From: Succinimonas sp963628765
GTDB lineage: Bacteria > Pseudomonadota > Gammaproteobacteria > Enterobacterales > Succinivibrionaceae
Direction: 5' to 3'
Assembly (NCBI GenBank): GCA_963628765.1
Contig: CAVGFV010000218.1
Coordinates: forward strand, 1-13,580
Length of the DNA: 13,580 nt
Shown here: positions 7,756-13,580 of the stretch, in pieces
How the letters are laid out: each line of letters begins with the position of its first letter
How positions within the stretch are numbered: position 1 is the first letter of the stretch
Program-made: the position numbers and the translations under genes
Notes under the pieces: model-generated
What the model was told of the DNA's origin: nothing
Databases searched by the model: none
What the model saw: only the letters and a program-made list of their open reading frames with translations

Positions 7756-9066
7756 TTATTTGACCTTTGGAACATCTTTCCAACGTGTGGTGTAGGACGG
7801 TGAGAGTCGTCCTTGACTAGAAACGCTGGTGCTGGCGTGTTTCCCTTGAGCTGCAAAATAAACTTTATTTCGCGTTTGTGCATTGATCTTATCTAAAACT
7901 GCCATGAGTTTGCGTTTCTTTTCTTCCTCTACATCTGAAAGCTCATGATCTTGGAACATATCCGTTTGGTACTGTGGTGTTAGGCAGAGGTTTTGGAGAA
8001 AGACGCCACCACGTGCATATTTAACTCCGCTTTTAAAGGCTTTTCTGAGAAGAAATTCGGTATATCTTAAGGCCTTTACTGTATCATTAGTAGGCATCCC
8101 AAAACAGGCAGCAGGAGATGCTGAATATGGGACACTATCGCAAAAACCAGTGCTGATAAAAATACCGATAATAGTCGCATACTGGTGTTCTTCACGCATT
8201 TTTTGCATTATGCTGACAGTAAAGCCTGAGAGTATTTCTTTGAGTTCTTCAAAGTTTTGTACCTTATGTCCAAAGGTGCGACTCCACATCATTTGCTTCT
8301 TTGGTTGCGGTTCATCTTCCAGCTCAAAAACACTATGCCCATTAAGCTCCGCCCAAGTACCTTGGACAGTTTTATTGAAGTTACTACGGATACGGTATTC
8401 ATCACAAGCTGAAAAGTCTAGGGCTGTAGAAATATGAAGAGTATTTTTGATTCTTATTTCTAATTGGCTTCCAATGCCCCAAATGTCGCCCACTGGCGTT
8501 TTCGAGAGGATGTATCTTCTCATGCCTTCATCATCTATTACGGCTACGCCATTGGGAGTGATACTTTTTTTTGCTGCATGGTTAGCGCATTTGGCAAGAG
8601 TTTTTGAAGGTGCCACTCCTACACAAATAGGGATTCCAGTATGCTTATAGACGGTGTTTTTGATATTTAGACAGAATTCAGGAATATCAAAGTTTTCTTG
8701 CATGCCCGAAAGATCTAAAAAGGATTCATCTACACTGTACTTTTCAATACGCGGGCAGAGCTCCCTTAAGGTCTCTGTTACTCGCGCAGAAATATCAAGA
8801 TATAAGGGAAAATTTGATGAAAACACCGCTATGCGATATTTTTTTACGAGATCTCTTATCTGAAAAAACGGCACTCCCATTTTAATTCCGAGTGCCTTAA
8901 CTTCTTGAGAACGTGATATCACACAGCCATCGTTATTAGAAAGTACTAATACAGGGCGTTTTTTTAAGTCTGGCCTAAAAAGCCTCTCGCAGGAAACAAA
9001 GAAGTTGTTACAGTCTGCGAGAGCATAGAAAGTTTTAGGTCCGTTGTTTACATCAGAGATTTTCAA
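7756..9066 (-). CDS. umuC: Translesion DNA polymerase V catalytic subunit UmuC
   Basis: This Y-family DNA polymerase copies past damaged template bases, normally with cleaved UmuD' and RecA. Numbered from the TTG at 9066 it has 436 residues. Catalytic metal ligands are Asp18 in YALADCNNFFVSCE and Asp113-Glu114 in KYSVDESFLDLSG. SNNDGCVISRSQEVKALGIKMG (given in parts; about 43-64) is the fingers motif. A helix-hairpin-helix region follows (GDIWGIGSQLEIRI). The C-terminal domain ends ...SPSYTTRWKDVPKV, as in full-length proteobacterial UmuC, so the 3' end is intact. The start is uncertain: no in-frame ATG precedes the conserved FYAL block, only TTG at 9066 (GGGAG 12 bases upstream) and TTG at 9090. 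Both lie inside the SLC13 gene, implying translational coupling. No umuD and no canonical LexA box were found nearby, so SOS control is unproven. Confidence 0.93.
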   Translation of the reverse strand: MKISDVNNGPKTFYALADCNNFFVSCERLFRPDLKKRPVLVLSNNDGCVISRSQEVKALGIKMGVPFFQIRDLVKKYRIAVFSSNFPLYLDISARVTETLRELCPRIEKYSVDESFLDLSGMQENFDIPEFCLNIKNTVYKHTGIPICVGVAPSKTLAKCANHAAKKSITPNGVAVIDDEGMRRYILSKTPVGDIWGIGSQLEIRIKNTLHISTALDFSACDEYRIRSNFNKTVQGTWAELNGHSVFELEDEPQPKKQMMWSRTFGHKVQNFEELKEILSGFTVSIMQKMREEHQYATIIGIFISTGFCDSVPYSASPAACFGMPTNDTVKALRYTEFLLRKAFKSGVKYARGGVFLQNLCLTPQYQTDMFQDHELSDVEEEKKRKLMAVLDKINAQTRNKVYFAAQGKHASTSVSSQGRLSPSYTTRWKDVPKVK

Positions 9067-10465
9067 GTAACCAAAGAACTCCCAATCCAATGAGCATACA
9101 CATCACGGATATTATTCCACCAGCCTTCATCATATCACGGTTTTCAATAAAACCTGTAGCGTAAGCAAGGGCATTTGGTGGAGTGCTTATTGGGAGAGTC
9201 ATAGCAAAGCTCATTGCAAGAGCGATCATAAGGATTGCGTTTGGTATTTGAACTCCAGCGGCAGAACCAGCTCCTGTTAATACAGCCATGGCAATAGGAA
9301 TCATGAGGTTTGCCGCTGCTGTATTGGATATGAAGTTTGATAAGCCCCAACCAATGAAGGCAATTACAGCAACAATTGCAATACCGCTAAATTGTGAGTA
9401 ATCGACCATATTGGCGAGCTGGGAAGCAAGTCCAGTAACACCCAAAGCATTACCAATAGCGATACCACCTGCAATAAGCCAAATTACGTCCCAATTCATG
9501 GTTTTGATGTCTTCAGCTTTAATGATGCCTGTACAGGTATAGGCAATCAAAGGAATAAGGGCAATAACATAACTATTGATACCGTGAAGTTTTTCAGTCA
9601 TCCAAAGGAGGATTGTGAGGGCAAATACCACGTATACTACGATGGAACGCCAGTCTGTTGAAAATTTAGAATCAATAGAGAGCCTTATAGATTTAGTCTT
9701 GAATGGGAAGAAGAACCATAAAATAACCCAACTTAAAACAATGCATACAATAGCTACCGGGAAGCAAATTGACATCCAACGGAAGAAGCTTATGGCATTA
9801 TCACCAGTAAGGAATGATAGGGCTATAGCGTTTGGAGGAGTGCCTACAGGTGTGGCAATACCACCAATATTGGCCGCAAATGGTACAGCTAATACTAAAG
9901 CTTTAATACCTTTATCGCTTTTATCAACGGAGGCCAAAATCGGTGCCACCATAGCGAGCATCATTACTGTAGTTGCAGTGTTACTCATAAACATTGCAAA
10001 AGCACCAGTAACACACATAATGCCCAGCATTACTAAACTAGGTTTAGTACCAAAAGGTTTTAAAAGCACGCGGGCTAAGTTGATGTCTAATTTATATTTA
10101 GTCGCAGCTATTGCTAGGGCGAAACCACCAAGGAAGAGGATTACTACAGGGGAGCTAAAGCTATTTAATATGCTCTTATAGCTCATAAGATGCTCAGCAT
10201 CGACTTCCTTATAGTATTCTCGAATGGGGGTGAGGCCACCATCAGAAATTAAAATACAAAGAGAACCAATAATAAGTAATGAAGTTGCATATACTGGCAT
10301 TGGCTCAAAGATCCAGCAAAGAGCAGCTCCCACAAAAATTACCAAAGTAGTCTGTTGAATAGGTGTAAGTGGTAACGTTTCAGGGAAGATGACAGGAATA
10401 AAATAGGTTATCAAACAGATAAAGGCGATAGCCAGAATCTTCATAAAATTATAGTTTTTACTCAT
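9053..10465 (-). CDS. SLC13/DASS-family sodium:anion (probably dicarboxylate) symporter
   Basis: This 470-residue inner-membrane symporter takes up an anion, most likely a C4-dicarboxylate or related carboxylate, with Na+. Sulfate or another anion is possible. The two family SNT motifs are present: MSNTATTVMMLAMVAPI (SNT at 161-163) and FISNTAAANLMIPIAMA (SNT at 380-382). These form the sodium and carboxylate sites of VcINDY-type carriers. The paired TP...PPN loops, GTPPN (208-212) and STPPN (427-431), are also present. About 11-12 hydrophobic segments span the protein. The ATG at 10465 is backed by GGAG (10474-10471) upstream. Transcription probably starts from the promoter at 10516-10543 and continues into umuC, which overlaps its 3' end. 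If the organism is a succinate-forming anaerobe, dicarboxylate traffic would fit; that is inference. Confidence 0.92.
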   Translation of the reverse strand: MSKNYNFMKILAIAFICLITYFIPVIFPETLPLTPIQQTTLVIFVGAALCWIFEPMPVYATSLLIIGSLCILISDGGLTPIREYYKEVDAEHLMSYKSILNSFSSPVVILFLGGFALAIAATKYKLDINLARVLLKPFGTKPSLVMLGIMCVTGAFAMFMSNTATTVMMLAMVAPILASVDKSDKGIKALVLAVPFAANIGGIATPVGTPPNAIALSFLTGDNAISFFRWMSICFPVAIVCIVLSWVILWFFFPFKTKSIRLSIDSKFSTDWRSIVVYVVFALTILLWMTEKLHGINSYVIALIPLIAYTCTGIIKAEDIKTMNWDVIWLIAGGIAIGNALGVTGLASQLANMVDYSQFSGIAIVAVIAFIGWGLSNFISNTAAANLMIPIAMAVLTGAGSAAGVQIPNAILMIALAMSFAMTLPISTPPNALAYATGFIENRDMMKAGGIISVMCMLIGLGVLWLLENL

Positions 10466-10472
10466 ATGGTCT

Positions 10473-10490
10473 CCGTATTAAAAAATACAG
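10473..10490 (-). promoter_or_regulatory. Leader hairpin overlapping the SLC13 ribosome binding site
   Basis: On the - strand, CTGTATT (10490-10484) can pair with AATACGG (10479-10473) around a 4-base T loop: seven pairs, one of them G-U. The last two G residues of the stem belong to the GGAG ribosome binding site (10474-10471). Folding would therefore partly hide the site and could lower translation. The stem is short and AT-rich, so the effect may be slight. Confidence 0.4.
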
Positions 10491-10515
10491 TCGTTCTTTC
10501 ATTCTCATAGAAAGA

Positions 10516-10543
10516 TATATAAGCGTATAGAAAGCGTTTTCAA
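10516..10543 (-). promoter_or_regulatory. Promoter of the SLC13-umuC transcript
   Basis: On the - strand TTGAAA (10543-10538) and TATATA (10521-10516) form a sigma-70-like -35/-10 pair with a 16-bp spacer, about 50 bases before the SLC13 ATG. It is the best promoter match I found in the window, though judged by eye. Confidence 0.5.
10530..10541. promoter_or_regulatory. Candidate LacI-family operator
   Basis: GAAAGCGTTTTC is a near-perfect palindrome containing the AANCGNTT core with central CG, typical of operators for LacI/GalR/PurR-type repressors. It overlaps the -35 box and spacer of the SLC13 promoter, where a bound repressor would block RNA polymerase. No regulator gene is in the window, so the cognate protein is unknown. 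Confidence 0.4.
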
Positions 10544-10601
10544 AATTGTGATCGTGTAGGTAAGTTAGACTTTACCGTTTTTTAAAAGCACTGATGAGGT
10601 C

Positions 10602-10634
10602 AAAAAAAAACTACTCGCCCAAAAGGCGAATAGT
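10602..10634 (-). terminator. Rho-independent terminator of the DUF3592-like gene
   Basis: On the - strand actattcgcc (10634-10625) pairs with ggcgagtagt (10619-10610), nine standard pairs and one G-U, around a 5-base loop. It is followed by a run of nine T (complement of 10602-10610). It lies about 35 bases after the stop of the DUF3592-like gene. Confidence 0.9.
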
Positions 10635-10669
10635 TGAGCATAAAGGAAACAAAAGGCTAAATTTAGTGA

Positions 10670-11557
10670 TTAGGCGTAGATATCATAAGTGCCATTGTCG
10701 TAAACAACTACGTCGAAGCGTTTATCATCTTCGTAGGCCTTTTTATAGGAACTAAAGGCTAAGCCACTAAACCGTGTCCATTTCCCTATAAAGTATTTTT
10801 CTTCGTCGTCGTGATAAACAAAAAACAACGGGGCTATTTTAGTTTGAGGAGCTCCTCCGGATAGCTCTTCTTCAGCTTCTGATGAGTCTCTTTTTCTGAA
10901 ATTAAACAACGCCATAATAGAGACCATATCACCTAGAATATTGATGCTACTAGTTTTTTCATCAGAAAGGCCCCCAATGATCCTGACGTTTTCAATTACA
11001 CGATTTTCTATTACCGCTTTTCGAAAAAGTAATTTACGACGTATCCAAAGGATAGGAATCATGGCTAAGAAAATATCAACGGGAAGCCTAATAAATTTAA
11101 ACATAAAATTTGCATAAGGGACTTCTTTCATAGTGAGATAGTAGTCACTTGGGGTTTTGTTTAAATATTGAATCTGTACAGTTGGTTTGGTTTCTTCAAA
11201 TCCACTTTCAATTATTGTATGTGGCGTATCATATTGGTCATAATATCTTATGGTAAAGCGGTACTCTGTGACTGTATAACTACGCCCACGTCTACCACCT
11301 CTTCGTGTTGTATACTTCTCGGTATTGATAACATCTGCAGTAACTTCAGTGCCTGTGTTGGTTATTTGGCGCCAAATTAAGGTGTATGGAACAGGCCCAT
11401 AAGAAAGGACAAATATAAGCAAATATGGGATAAATAGGTAAAGAATGTAACGTGGTCTAATTCGGGCGCCTTTTTTGACACAGCGATCTTTAAGGTTAGG
11501 AGTAGCGCTTCTGTAATCGTCATAGGAGAAAACTGGTATAGATGCATCTCTAGCCAT
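10670..11557 (-). CDS. DUF3592-like membrane protein of unknown function
   Basis: This 295-residue protein has two hydrophobic segments: YILYLFIPYLLIFVLSYGPVPY (about 37-58) and a weaker one at about 153-172 (FKFIRLPVDIFLAMIPILWI). Between them, about 65-142, is a beta-rich domain of the DUF3592 type: EVTADVINTEKYTTRRGG, then EYRFTIRYYDQYDTPH, then VQIQYLNKTPSDYYL. This domain would face the periplasm if the first segment is an uncleaved anchor. A C-terminal region of about 120 residues includes an acidic patch (DSSEAEEEL) and aromatic strands. The family is widespread and uncharacterised; I assign no function. The resemblance is from memory and moderate. The ATG at 11557 lacks a clear Shine-Dalgarno, so the start is less certain. 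It is probably monocistronic, since terminators bracket it on both sides. Confidence 0.75.
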   Translation of the reverse strand: MARDASIPVFSYDDYRSATPNLKDRCVKKGARIRPRYILYLFIPYLLIFVLSYGPVPYTLIWRQITNTGTEVTADVINTEKYTTRRGGRRGRSYTVTEYRFTIRYYDQYDTPHTIIESGFEETKPTVQIQYLNKTPSDYYLTMKEVPYANFMFKFIRLPVDIFLAMIPILWIRRKLLFRKAVIENRVIENVRIIGGLSDEKTSSINILGDMVSIMALFNFRKRDSSEAEEELSGGAPQTKIAPLFFVYHDDEEKYFIGKWTRFSGLAFSSYKKAYEDDKRFDVVVYDNGTYDIYA

Positions 11558-11686
11558 TTAAATAATACTTAATAACCTCAATTAGTGATGTTAACTTTAA
11601 TTACTTAGTTATTTTAAGATATTTAGTCGCTTTGACGAGTATTTTTGTGTGCCCTTAAAACGAAAATTTTTTTCAAGATCATTACA

Positions 11687-11707
11687 TGTGGCACTTGATA
11701 AGCCACA
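11687..11707. other. Small dyad of unknown role in the amylase/DUF3592 gap
   Basis: TGTGGC (11687-11692) and GCCACA (11702-11707) form a 6-bp stem with a 9-base loop. No T-run follows, so it is not a terminator by itself. It lies upstream of the DUF3592-like gene and beyond the amylase terminator, so it could be a protein-binding site in that promoter region. The rest of 11558-11730 holds no gene I can see. Confidence 0.3.
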
Positions 11708-11730
11708 AATTTAGGTCGAATTTTAGAACA

Positions 11731-11763
11731 AAAAAGCTCACTAATTAATAATTAGTGAGCTTT
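11731..11763 (-). terminator. Rho-independent terminator of the amylase gene
   Basis: On the - strand aaagctcactaatt (11763-11750) pairs perfectly over 14 bp with aattagtgagcttt (11746-11733) around a 3-base loop. It is followed by a T-run (complement of the A-run at 11731-11735). It lies about 23 bases beyond the amylase stop. Confidence 0.92.
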
Positions 11764-11786
11764 AAGTTTTCTTTAATAGTTACCTA

Positions 11787-13517
11787 TTATTTACAAACTT
11801 CGGCAGCTTCTGATTTTGGTACCAAAAGAGCACTTACCATTGGTTTTAAGGTTACAGTAAAGCTGGTGCCATCAAAAGTATATCTTAGGCAGCTAACAAT
11901 ATCAGTAATGGTATCTTCCTTACTTAGAATCTTAGAGCCATCGAAACTGTAGGTGTTACTATGATTTTCGTTAAGATTCATGATAAGTAGTGCTTCACTA
12001 TCGTTATAGGTCTTTTGCAGAGCGAAAGTTTGGCTATCACCAGTTAGAAGAGTGTTCTTGCCTTCATAAAGAGCAGGACTCTTACTTCTTAAAGTCATAA
12101 GTCTTGTGAAAACACCTTTCATCTTATCTTCGTCAGTGCTGAAATCACTAGTCTTACCATTGATTCTAGCAACATGATCGTCATAGTAGCCATCGGCGTT
12201 CTTCTTGACATCGAAGTTTGGAACTTCTTGACAGAATTCTTCACCATAGAAATTGGTAATAGGACCACTTATGGAAGCTAGGAAGGTTTGCGCACTGGTG
12301 CAACGTTCCCAATAAAGTTCATTAGTAATCAACCCACCTTTCTTGGCTCTTTGAATAAGATCCCCGAATCTTACAATATCGTGGTTACTTATAAAGCTAT
12401 TTGGAATAGCTCTTGCTGGAAAATCATTTTCAGCATTTACGAGTTCTCTTTGAATGCGTTCGCCAGTATGTTCAGATTTAGACCATTCTTCTGTAGCAAG
12501 AGCCTGAACAAGCCCATATCTAGTATTAAATGCAAATACAGAATTTAAGCCTTCAGTATCTTGACCATAGCCTTTTGAAACCATGCCATCATTACCAGTC
12601 CAAATTTCTCCCACCATGTATCCGAGAGGGGGTACTTCATTTCCAGAAGCATCTTTATAGGTGGTTTTTTTCGCTGCCTGTTCAACAGCAATACGAATAT
12701 CGCGCCAAGCATCTACAGGAACCTGATAGGCCTGATCGAGACGCCAACCATCGATTTTAAAGTTTTTGATGTAATGAGTAGCAACGTCAATAAAGAATGC
12801 TTTAGTTCCGGCATCACTAAAGTCGGCACAAAGAGCATCAGAGCCACTGTTATAGGGCTTTCCATCTGCCCCTGTACAGTTAGTAGTGGTCTTTAAAACG
12901 CTGCCATTTTCAGAATTTACGCTGATATCCTTTCTAAAATGTCCGAAAACACCATCTAAAAGTACGTATATCCCTTTGGCATGAGCTGTATCAATTAATT
13001 CTTGGAGTTTCTCTTCGCTTCCAAAATGCGGATCTACCTTGAAGTAATTTCTAGCATAATATCCTGTAGCGTCGAGCTGTTTAGCTGATTCACTAAGGGA
13101 TACGCTTTCGAATACAGGTGTTAACCAGATGGTATTCATGCCAAGTGATTTAATGTAGTCTAAGCTATCAATTACGCCTTGGATATCGCCTTTATGATCG
13201 CTAGTACCATATCCTACATTGTAGTTAATGCTGTCATCACCATTACGGAAAGATTCCACCATGATTTGGAAGATACGAAGCTGGCATTGTGGATCTTCAT
13301 TAGCAGCGTTACCATTACAGTAAAGACTGTTCTTAAAAGTATCAGCACTTTGAGTAAGTGTAATAGCCTTTACTTCTGGTTCTGGATCAGGAGTTGGGGT
13401 TGGTTCAGGATCCGGAGTAGCAGGTGTGTCGCTACTGCCACCGCCACCTCCACAGGCAGCAAGGAGAAGTGCTAGGGTAAGAGCTGAAAGTTTTTGAGAA
13501 CTGAATAATTTTGTCAT
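11787..13517 (-). CDS. Lipoprotein GH13 alpha-amylase
   Basis: This is a 576-residue surface or periplasmic alpha-glucan hydrolase. Residues 1-22 are a lipoprotein signal with lipobox LAAC, so Cys22 is lipidated. The following GGGGGSSD lacks Asp at +2, so outer-membrane sorting is expected. A Pro/Asp/Glu/Thr linker (31-50) leads to the GH13 barrel (about 78-480). The family's four conserved regions are present: DGVFGH (188-193), GWRLDQAYQV with nucleophile Asp261, GEIWTG with acid/base Glu304, and FISNHD with Asp380. The usual Asn before His193 in region I is Gly here. A C-terminal beta domain (about 485-576) completes the protein. Substrate is probably starch or maltodextrin; the exact subfamily cannot be read by eye. 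The ATG at 13517 is fixed by the lipoprotein signal. The Shine-Dalgarno is weak, and the right inverted-repeat arm begins only 9 bp upstream, so the promoter probably lies within it. Confidence 0.93.
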   Translation of the reverse strand: MTKLFSSQKLSALTLALLLAACGGGGGSSDTPATPDPEPTPTPDPEPEVKAITLTQSADTFKNSLYCNGNAANEDPQCQLRIFQIMVESFRNGDDSINYNVGYGTSDHKGDIQGVIDSLDYIKSLGMNTIWLTPVFESVSLSESAKQLDATGYYARNYFKVDPHFGSEEKLQELIDTAHAKGIYVLLDGVFGHFRKDISVNSENGSVLKTTTNCTGADGKPYNSGSDALCADFSDAGTKAFFIDVATHYIKNFKIDGWRLDQAYQVPVDAWRDIRIAVEQAAKKTTYKDASGNEVPPLGYMVGEIWTGNDGMVSKGYGQDTEGLNSVFAFNTRYGLVQALATEEWSKSEHTGERIQRELVNAENDFPARAIPNSFISNHDIVRFGDLIQRAKKGGLITNELYWERCTSAQTFLASISGPITNFYGEEFCQEVPNFDVKKNADGYYDDHVARINGKTSDFSTDEDKMKGVFTRLMTLRSKSPALYEGKNTLLTGDSQTFALQKTYNDSEALLIMNLNENHSNTYSFDGSKILSKEDTITDIVSCLRYTFDGTSFTVTLKPMVSALLVPKSEAAEVCK

Positions 13518-13525
13518 AATATGCT

Positions 13526-13580
13526 GATAGTGTATAATATTTTGTGTAAACGATAGTTCCTAAGGTATGGAAAAAGGAAC
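13526..13580. repeat. Right arm of the 55-bp terminal inverted repeat
   Basis: This is the exact reverse complement of bases 1-55 and lies flush with the window end, 9 bp upstream of the amylase ATG. Read toward the amylase it would supply that gene's upstream promoter DNA, just as the left arm does for the acidic-protein gene. The two genes therefore share an identical upstream sequence. Confidence 0.95.

Noticed and set aside
9615..10181. 188-codon open frame opposite the SLC13 gene
   Set aside because: The opposite strand encodes clear SLC13 motifs, and this frame has no recognisable domain or start signal.
10473..10490. Possible LexA/SOS box before the SLC13-umuC transcript
   Set aside because: The half-sites are CCGT and ACAG with 10 bases between, not CTGT and ACAG with 8. 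It fits an RNA hairpin better.
1..13580. Complete linear plasmid, phage or transposon with terminal inverted repeats
   Set aside because: There is no transposase, integrase, terminal protein, replication or structural gene. The cargo is standard chromosomal genes, and the exact 55-bp length suits an assembly overlap better.
1..13580. Defence system, CRISPR array, riboswitch, tRNA or rRNA
   Set aside because: I scanned intergenic regions on both strands and saw no regular repeats, no cloverleaf-like sequence, no known riboswitch core and no nuclease/ATPase gene set.

Overview
This is an AT-rich bacterial window of nine complete protein-coding genes, each with clean intergenic terminators or promoters. 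No RNA gene, insertion sequence, phage gene or CRISPR array was seen. The gene set points to a Gram-negative proteobacterium: a MepA-type murein endopeptidase, a UmuC with the proteobacterial C-terminal domain, an outer-membrane-type lipoprotein alpha-amylase, and a SLC13 anion symporter. Low GC, the glycine-rich lipoprotein amylase and a clostripain-like protease would suit an anaerobic gut or rumen gammaproteobacterium such as the Succinivibrionaceae. That assignment is inference from gene style, not from a marker gene.

Layout, left to right. (1) 1-55 is one arm of a perfect 55-bp inverted repeat whose other arm is the last 55 bases. (2) 157-813 (+) is an unrecognised acidic soluble protein. 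It converges through a strong bidirectional terminator on a secreted C11 (clostripain) cysteine protease (917-3145, -). (3) mepA (3409-4218, +) diverges from the protease. It converges through a second bidirectional terminator on an SNF-family sodium symporter (4310-5695, -). A CaCA Ca2+/Na+ antiporter (5839-6858, -) lies upstream with its own terminator. (4) A 364-bp divergent intergenic region separates the antiporter from a small flavoprotein with a four-cysteine cluster (7223-7753, +). That gene ends 2 bp from the stop of umuC (7756 to about 9066, -). (5) umuC overlaps the 3' end of a SLC13/DASS symporter gene (9053-10465, -), so the two probably form one transcript. Their promoter carries a LacI-type operator-like palindrome and an RBS-overlapping hairpin. 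(6) A DUF3592-like membrane protein (10670-11557, -) and a lipoprotein GH13 alpha-amylase (11787-13517, -) follow, each with its own terminator.

The genes do not form one pathway. They read as ordinary chromosomal cargo: cell-wall hydrolysis, surface starch breakdown, extracytoplasmic proteolysis, sodium-coupled transport and translesion DNA synthesis. I found no convincing new multi-gene defence or mobile system. The most noteworthy signals are the terminal inverted repeat (probably an assembly boundary at a larger inverted repeat, possibly an invertible segment), the odd start of umuC inside a transporter operon, and the control region of the SLC13 gene.
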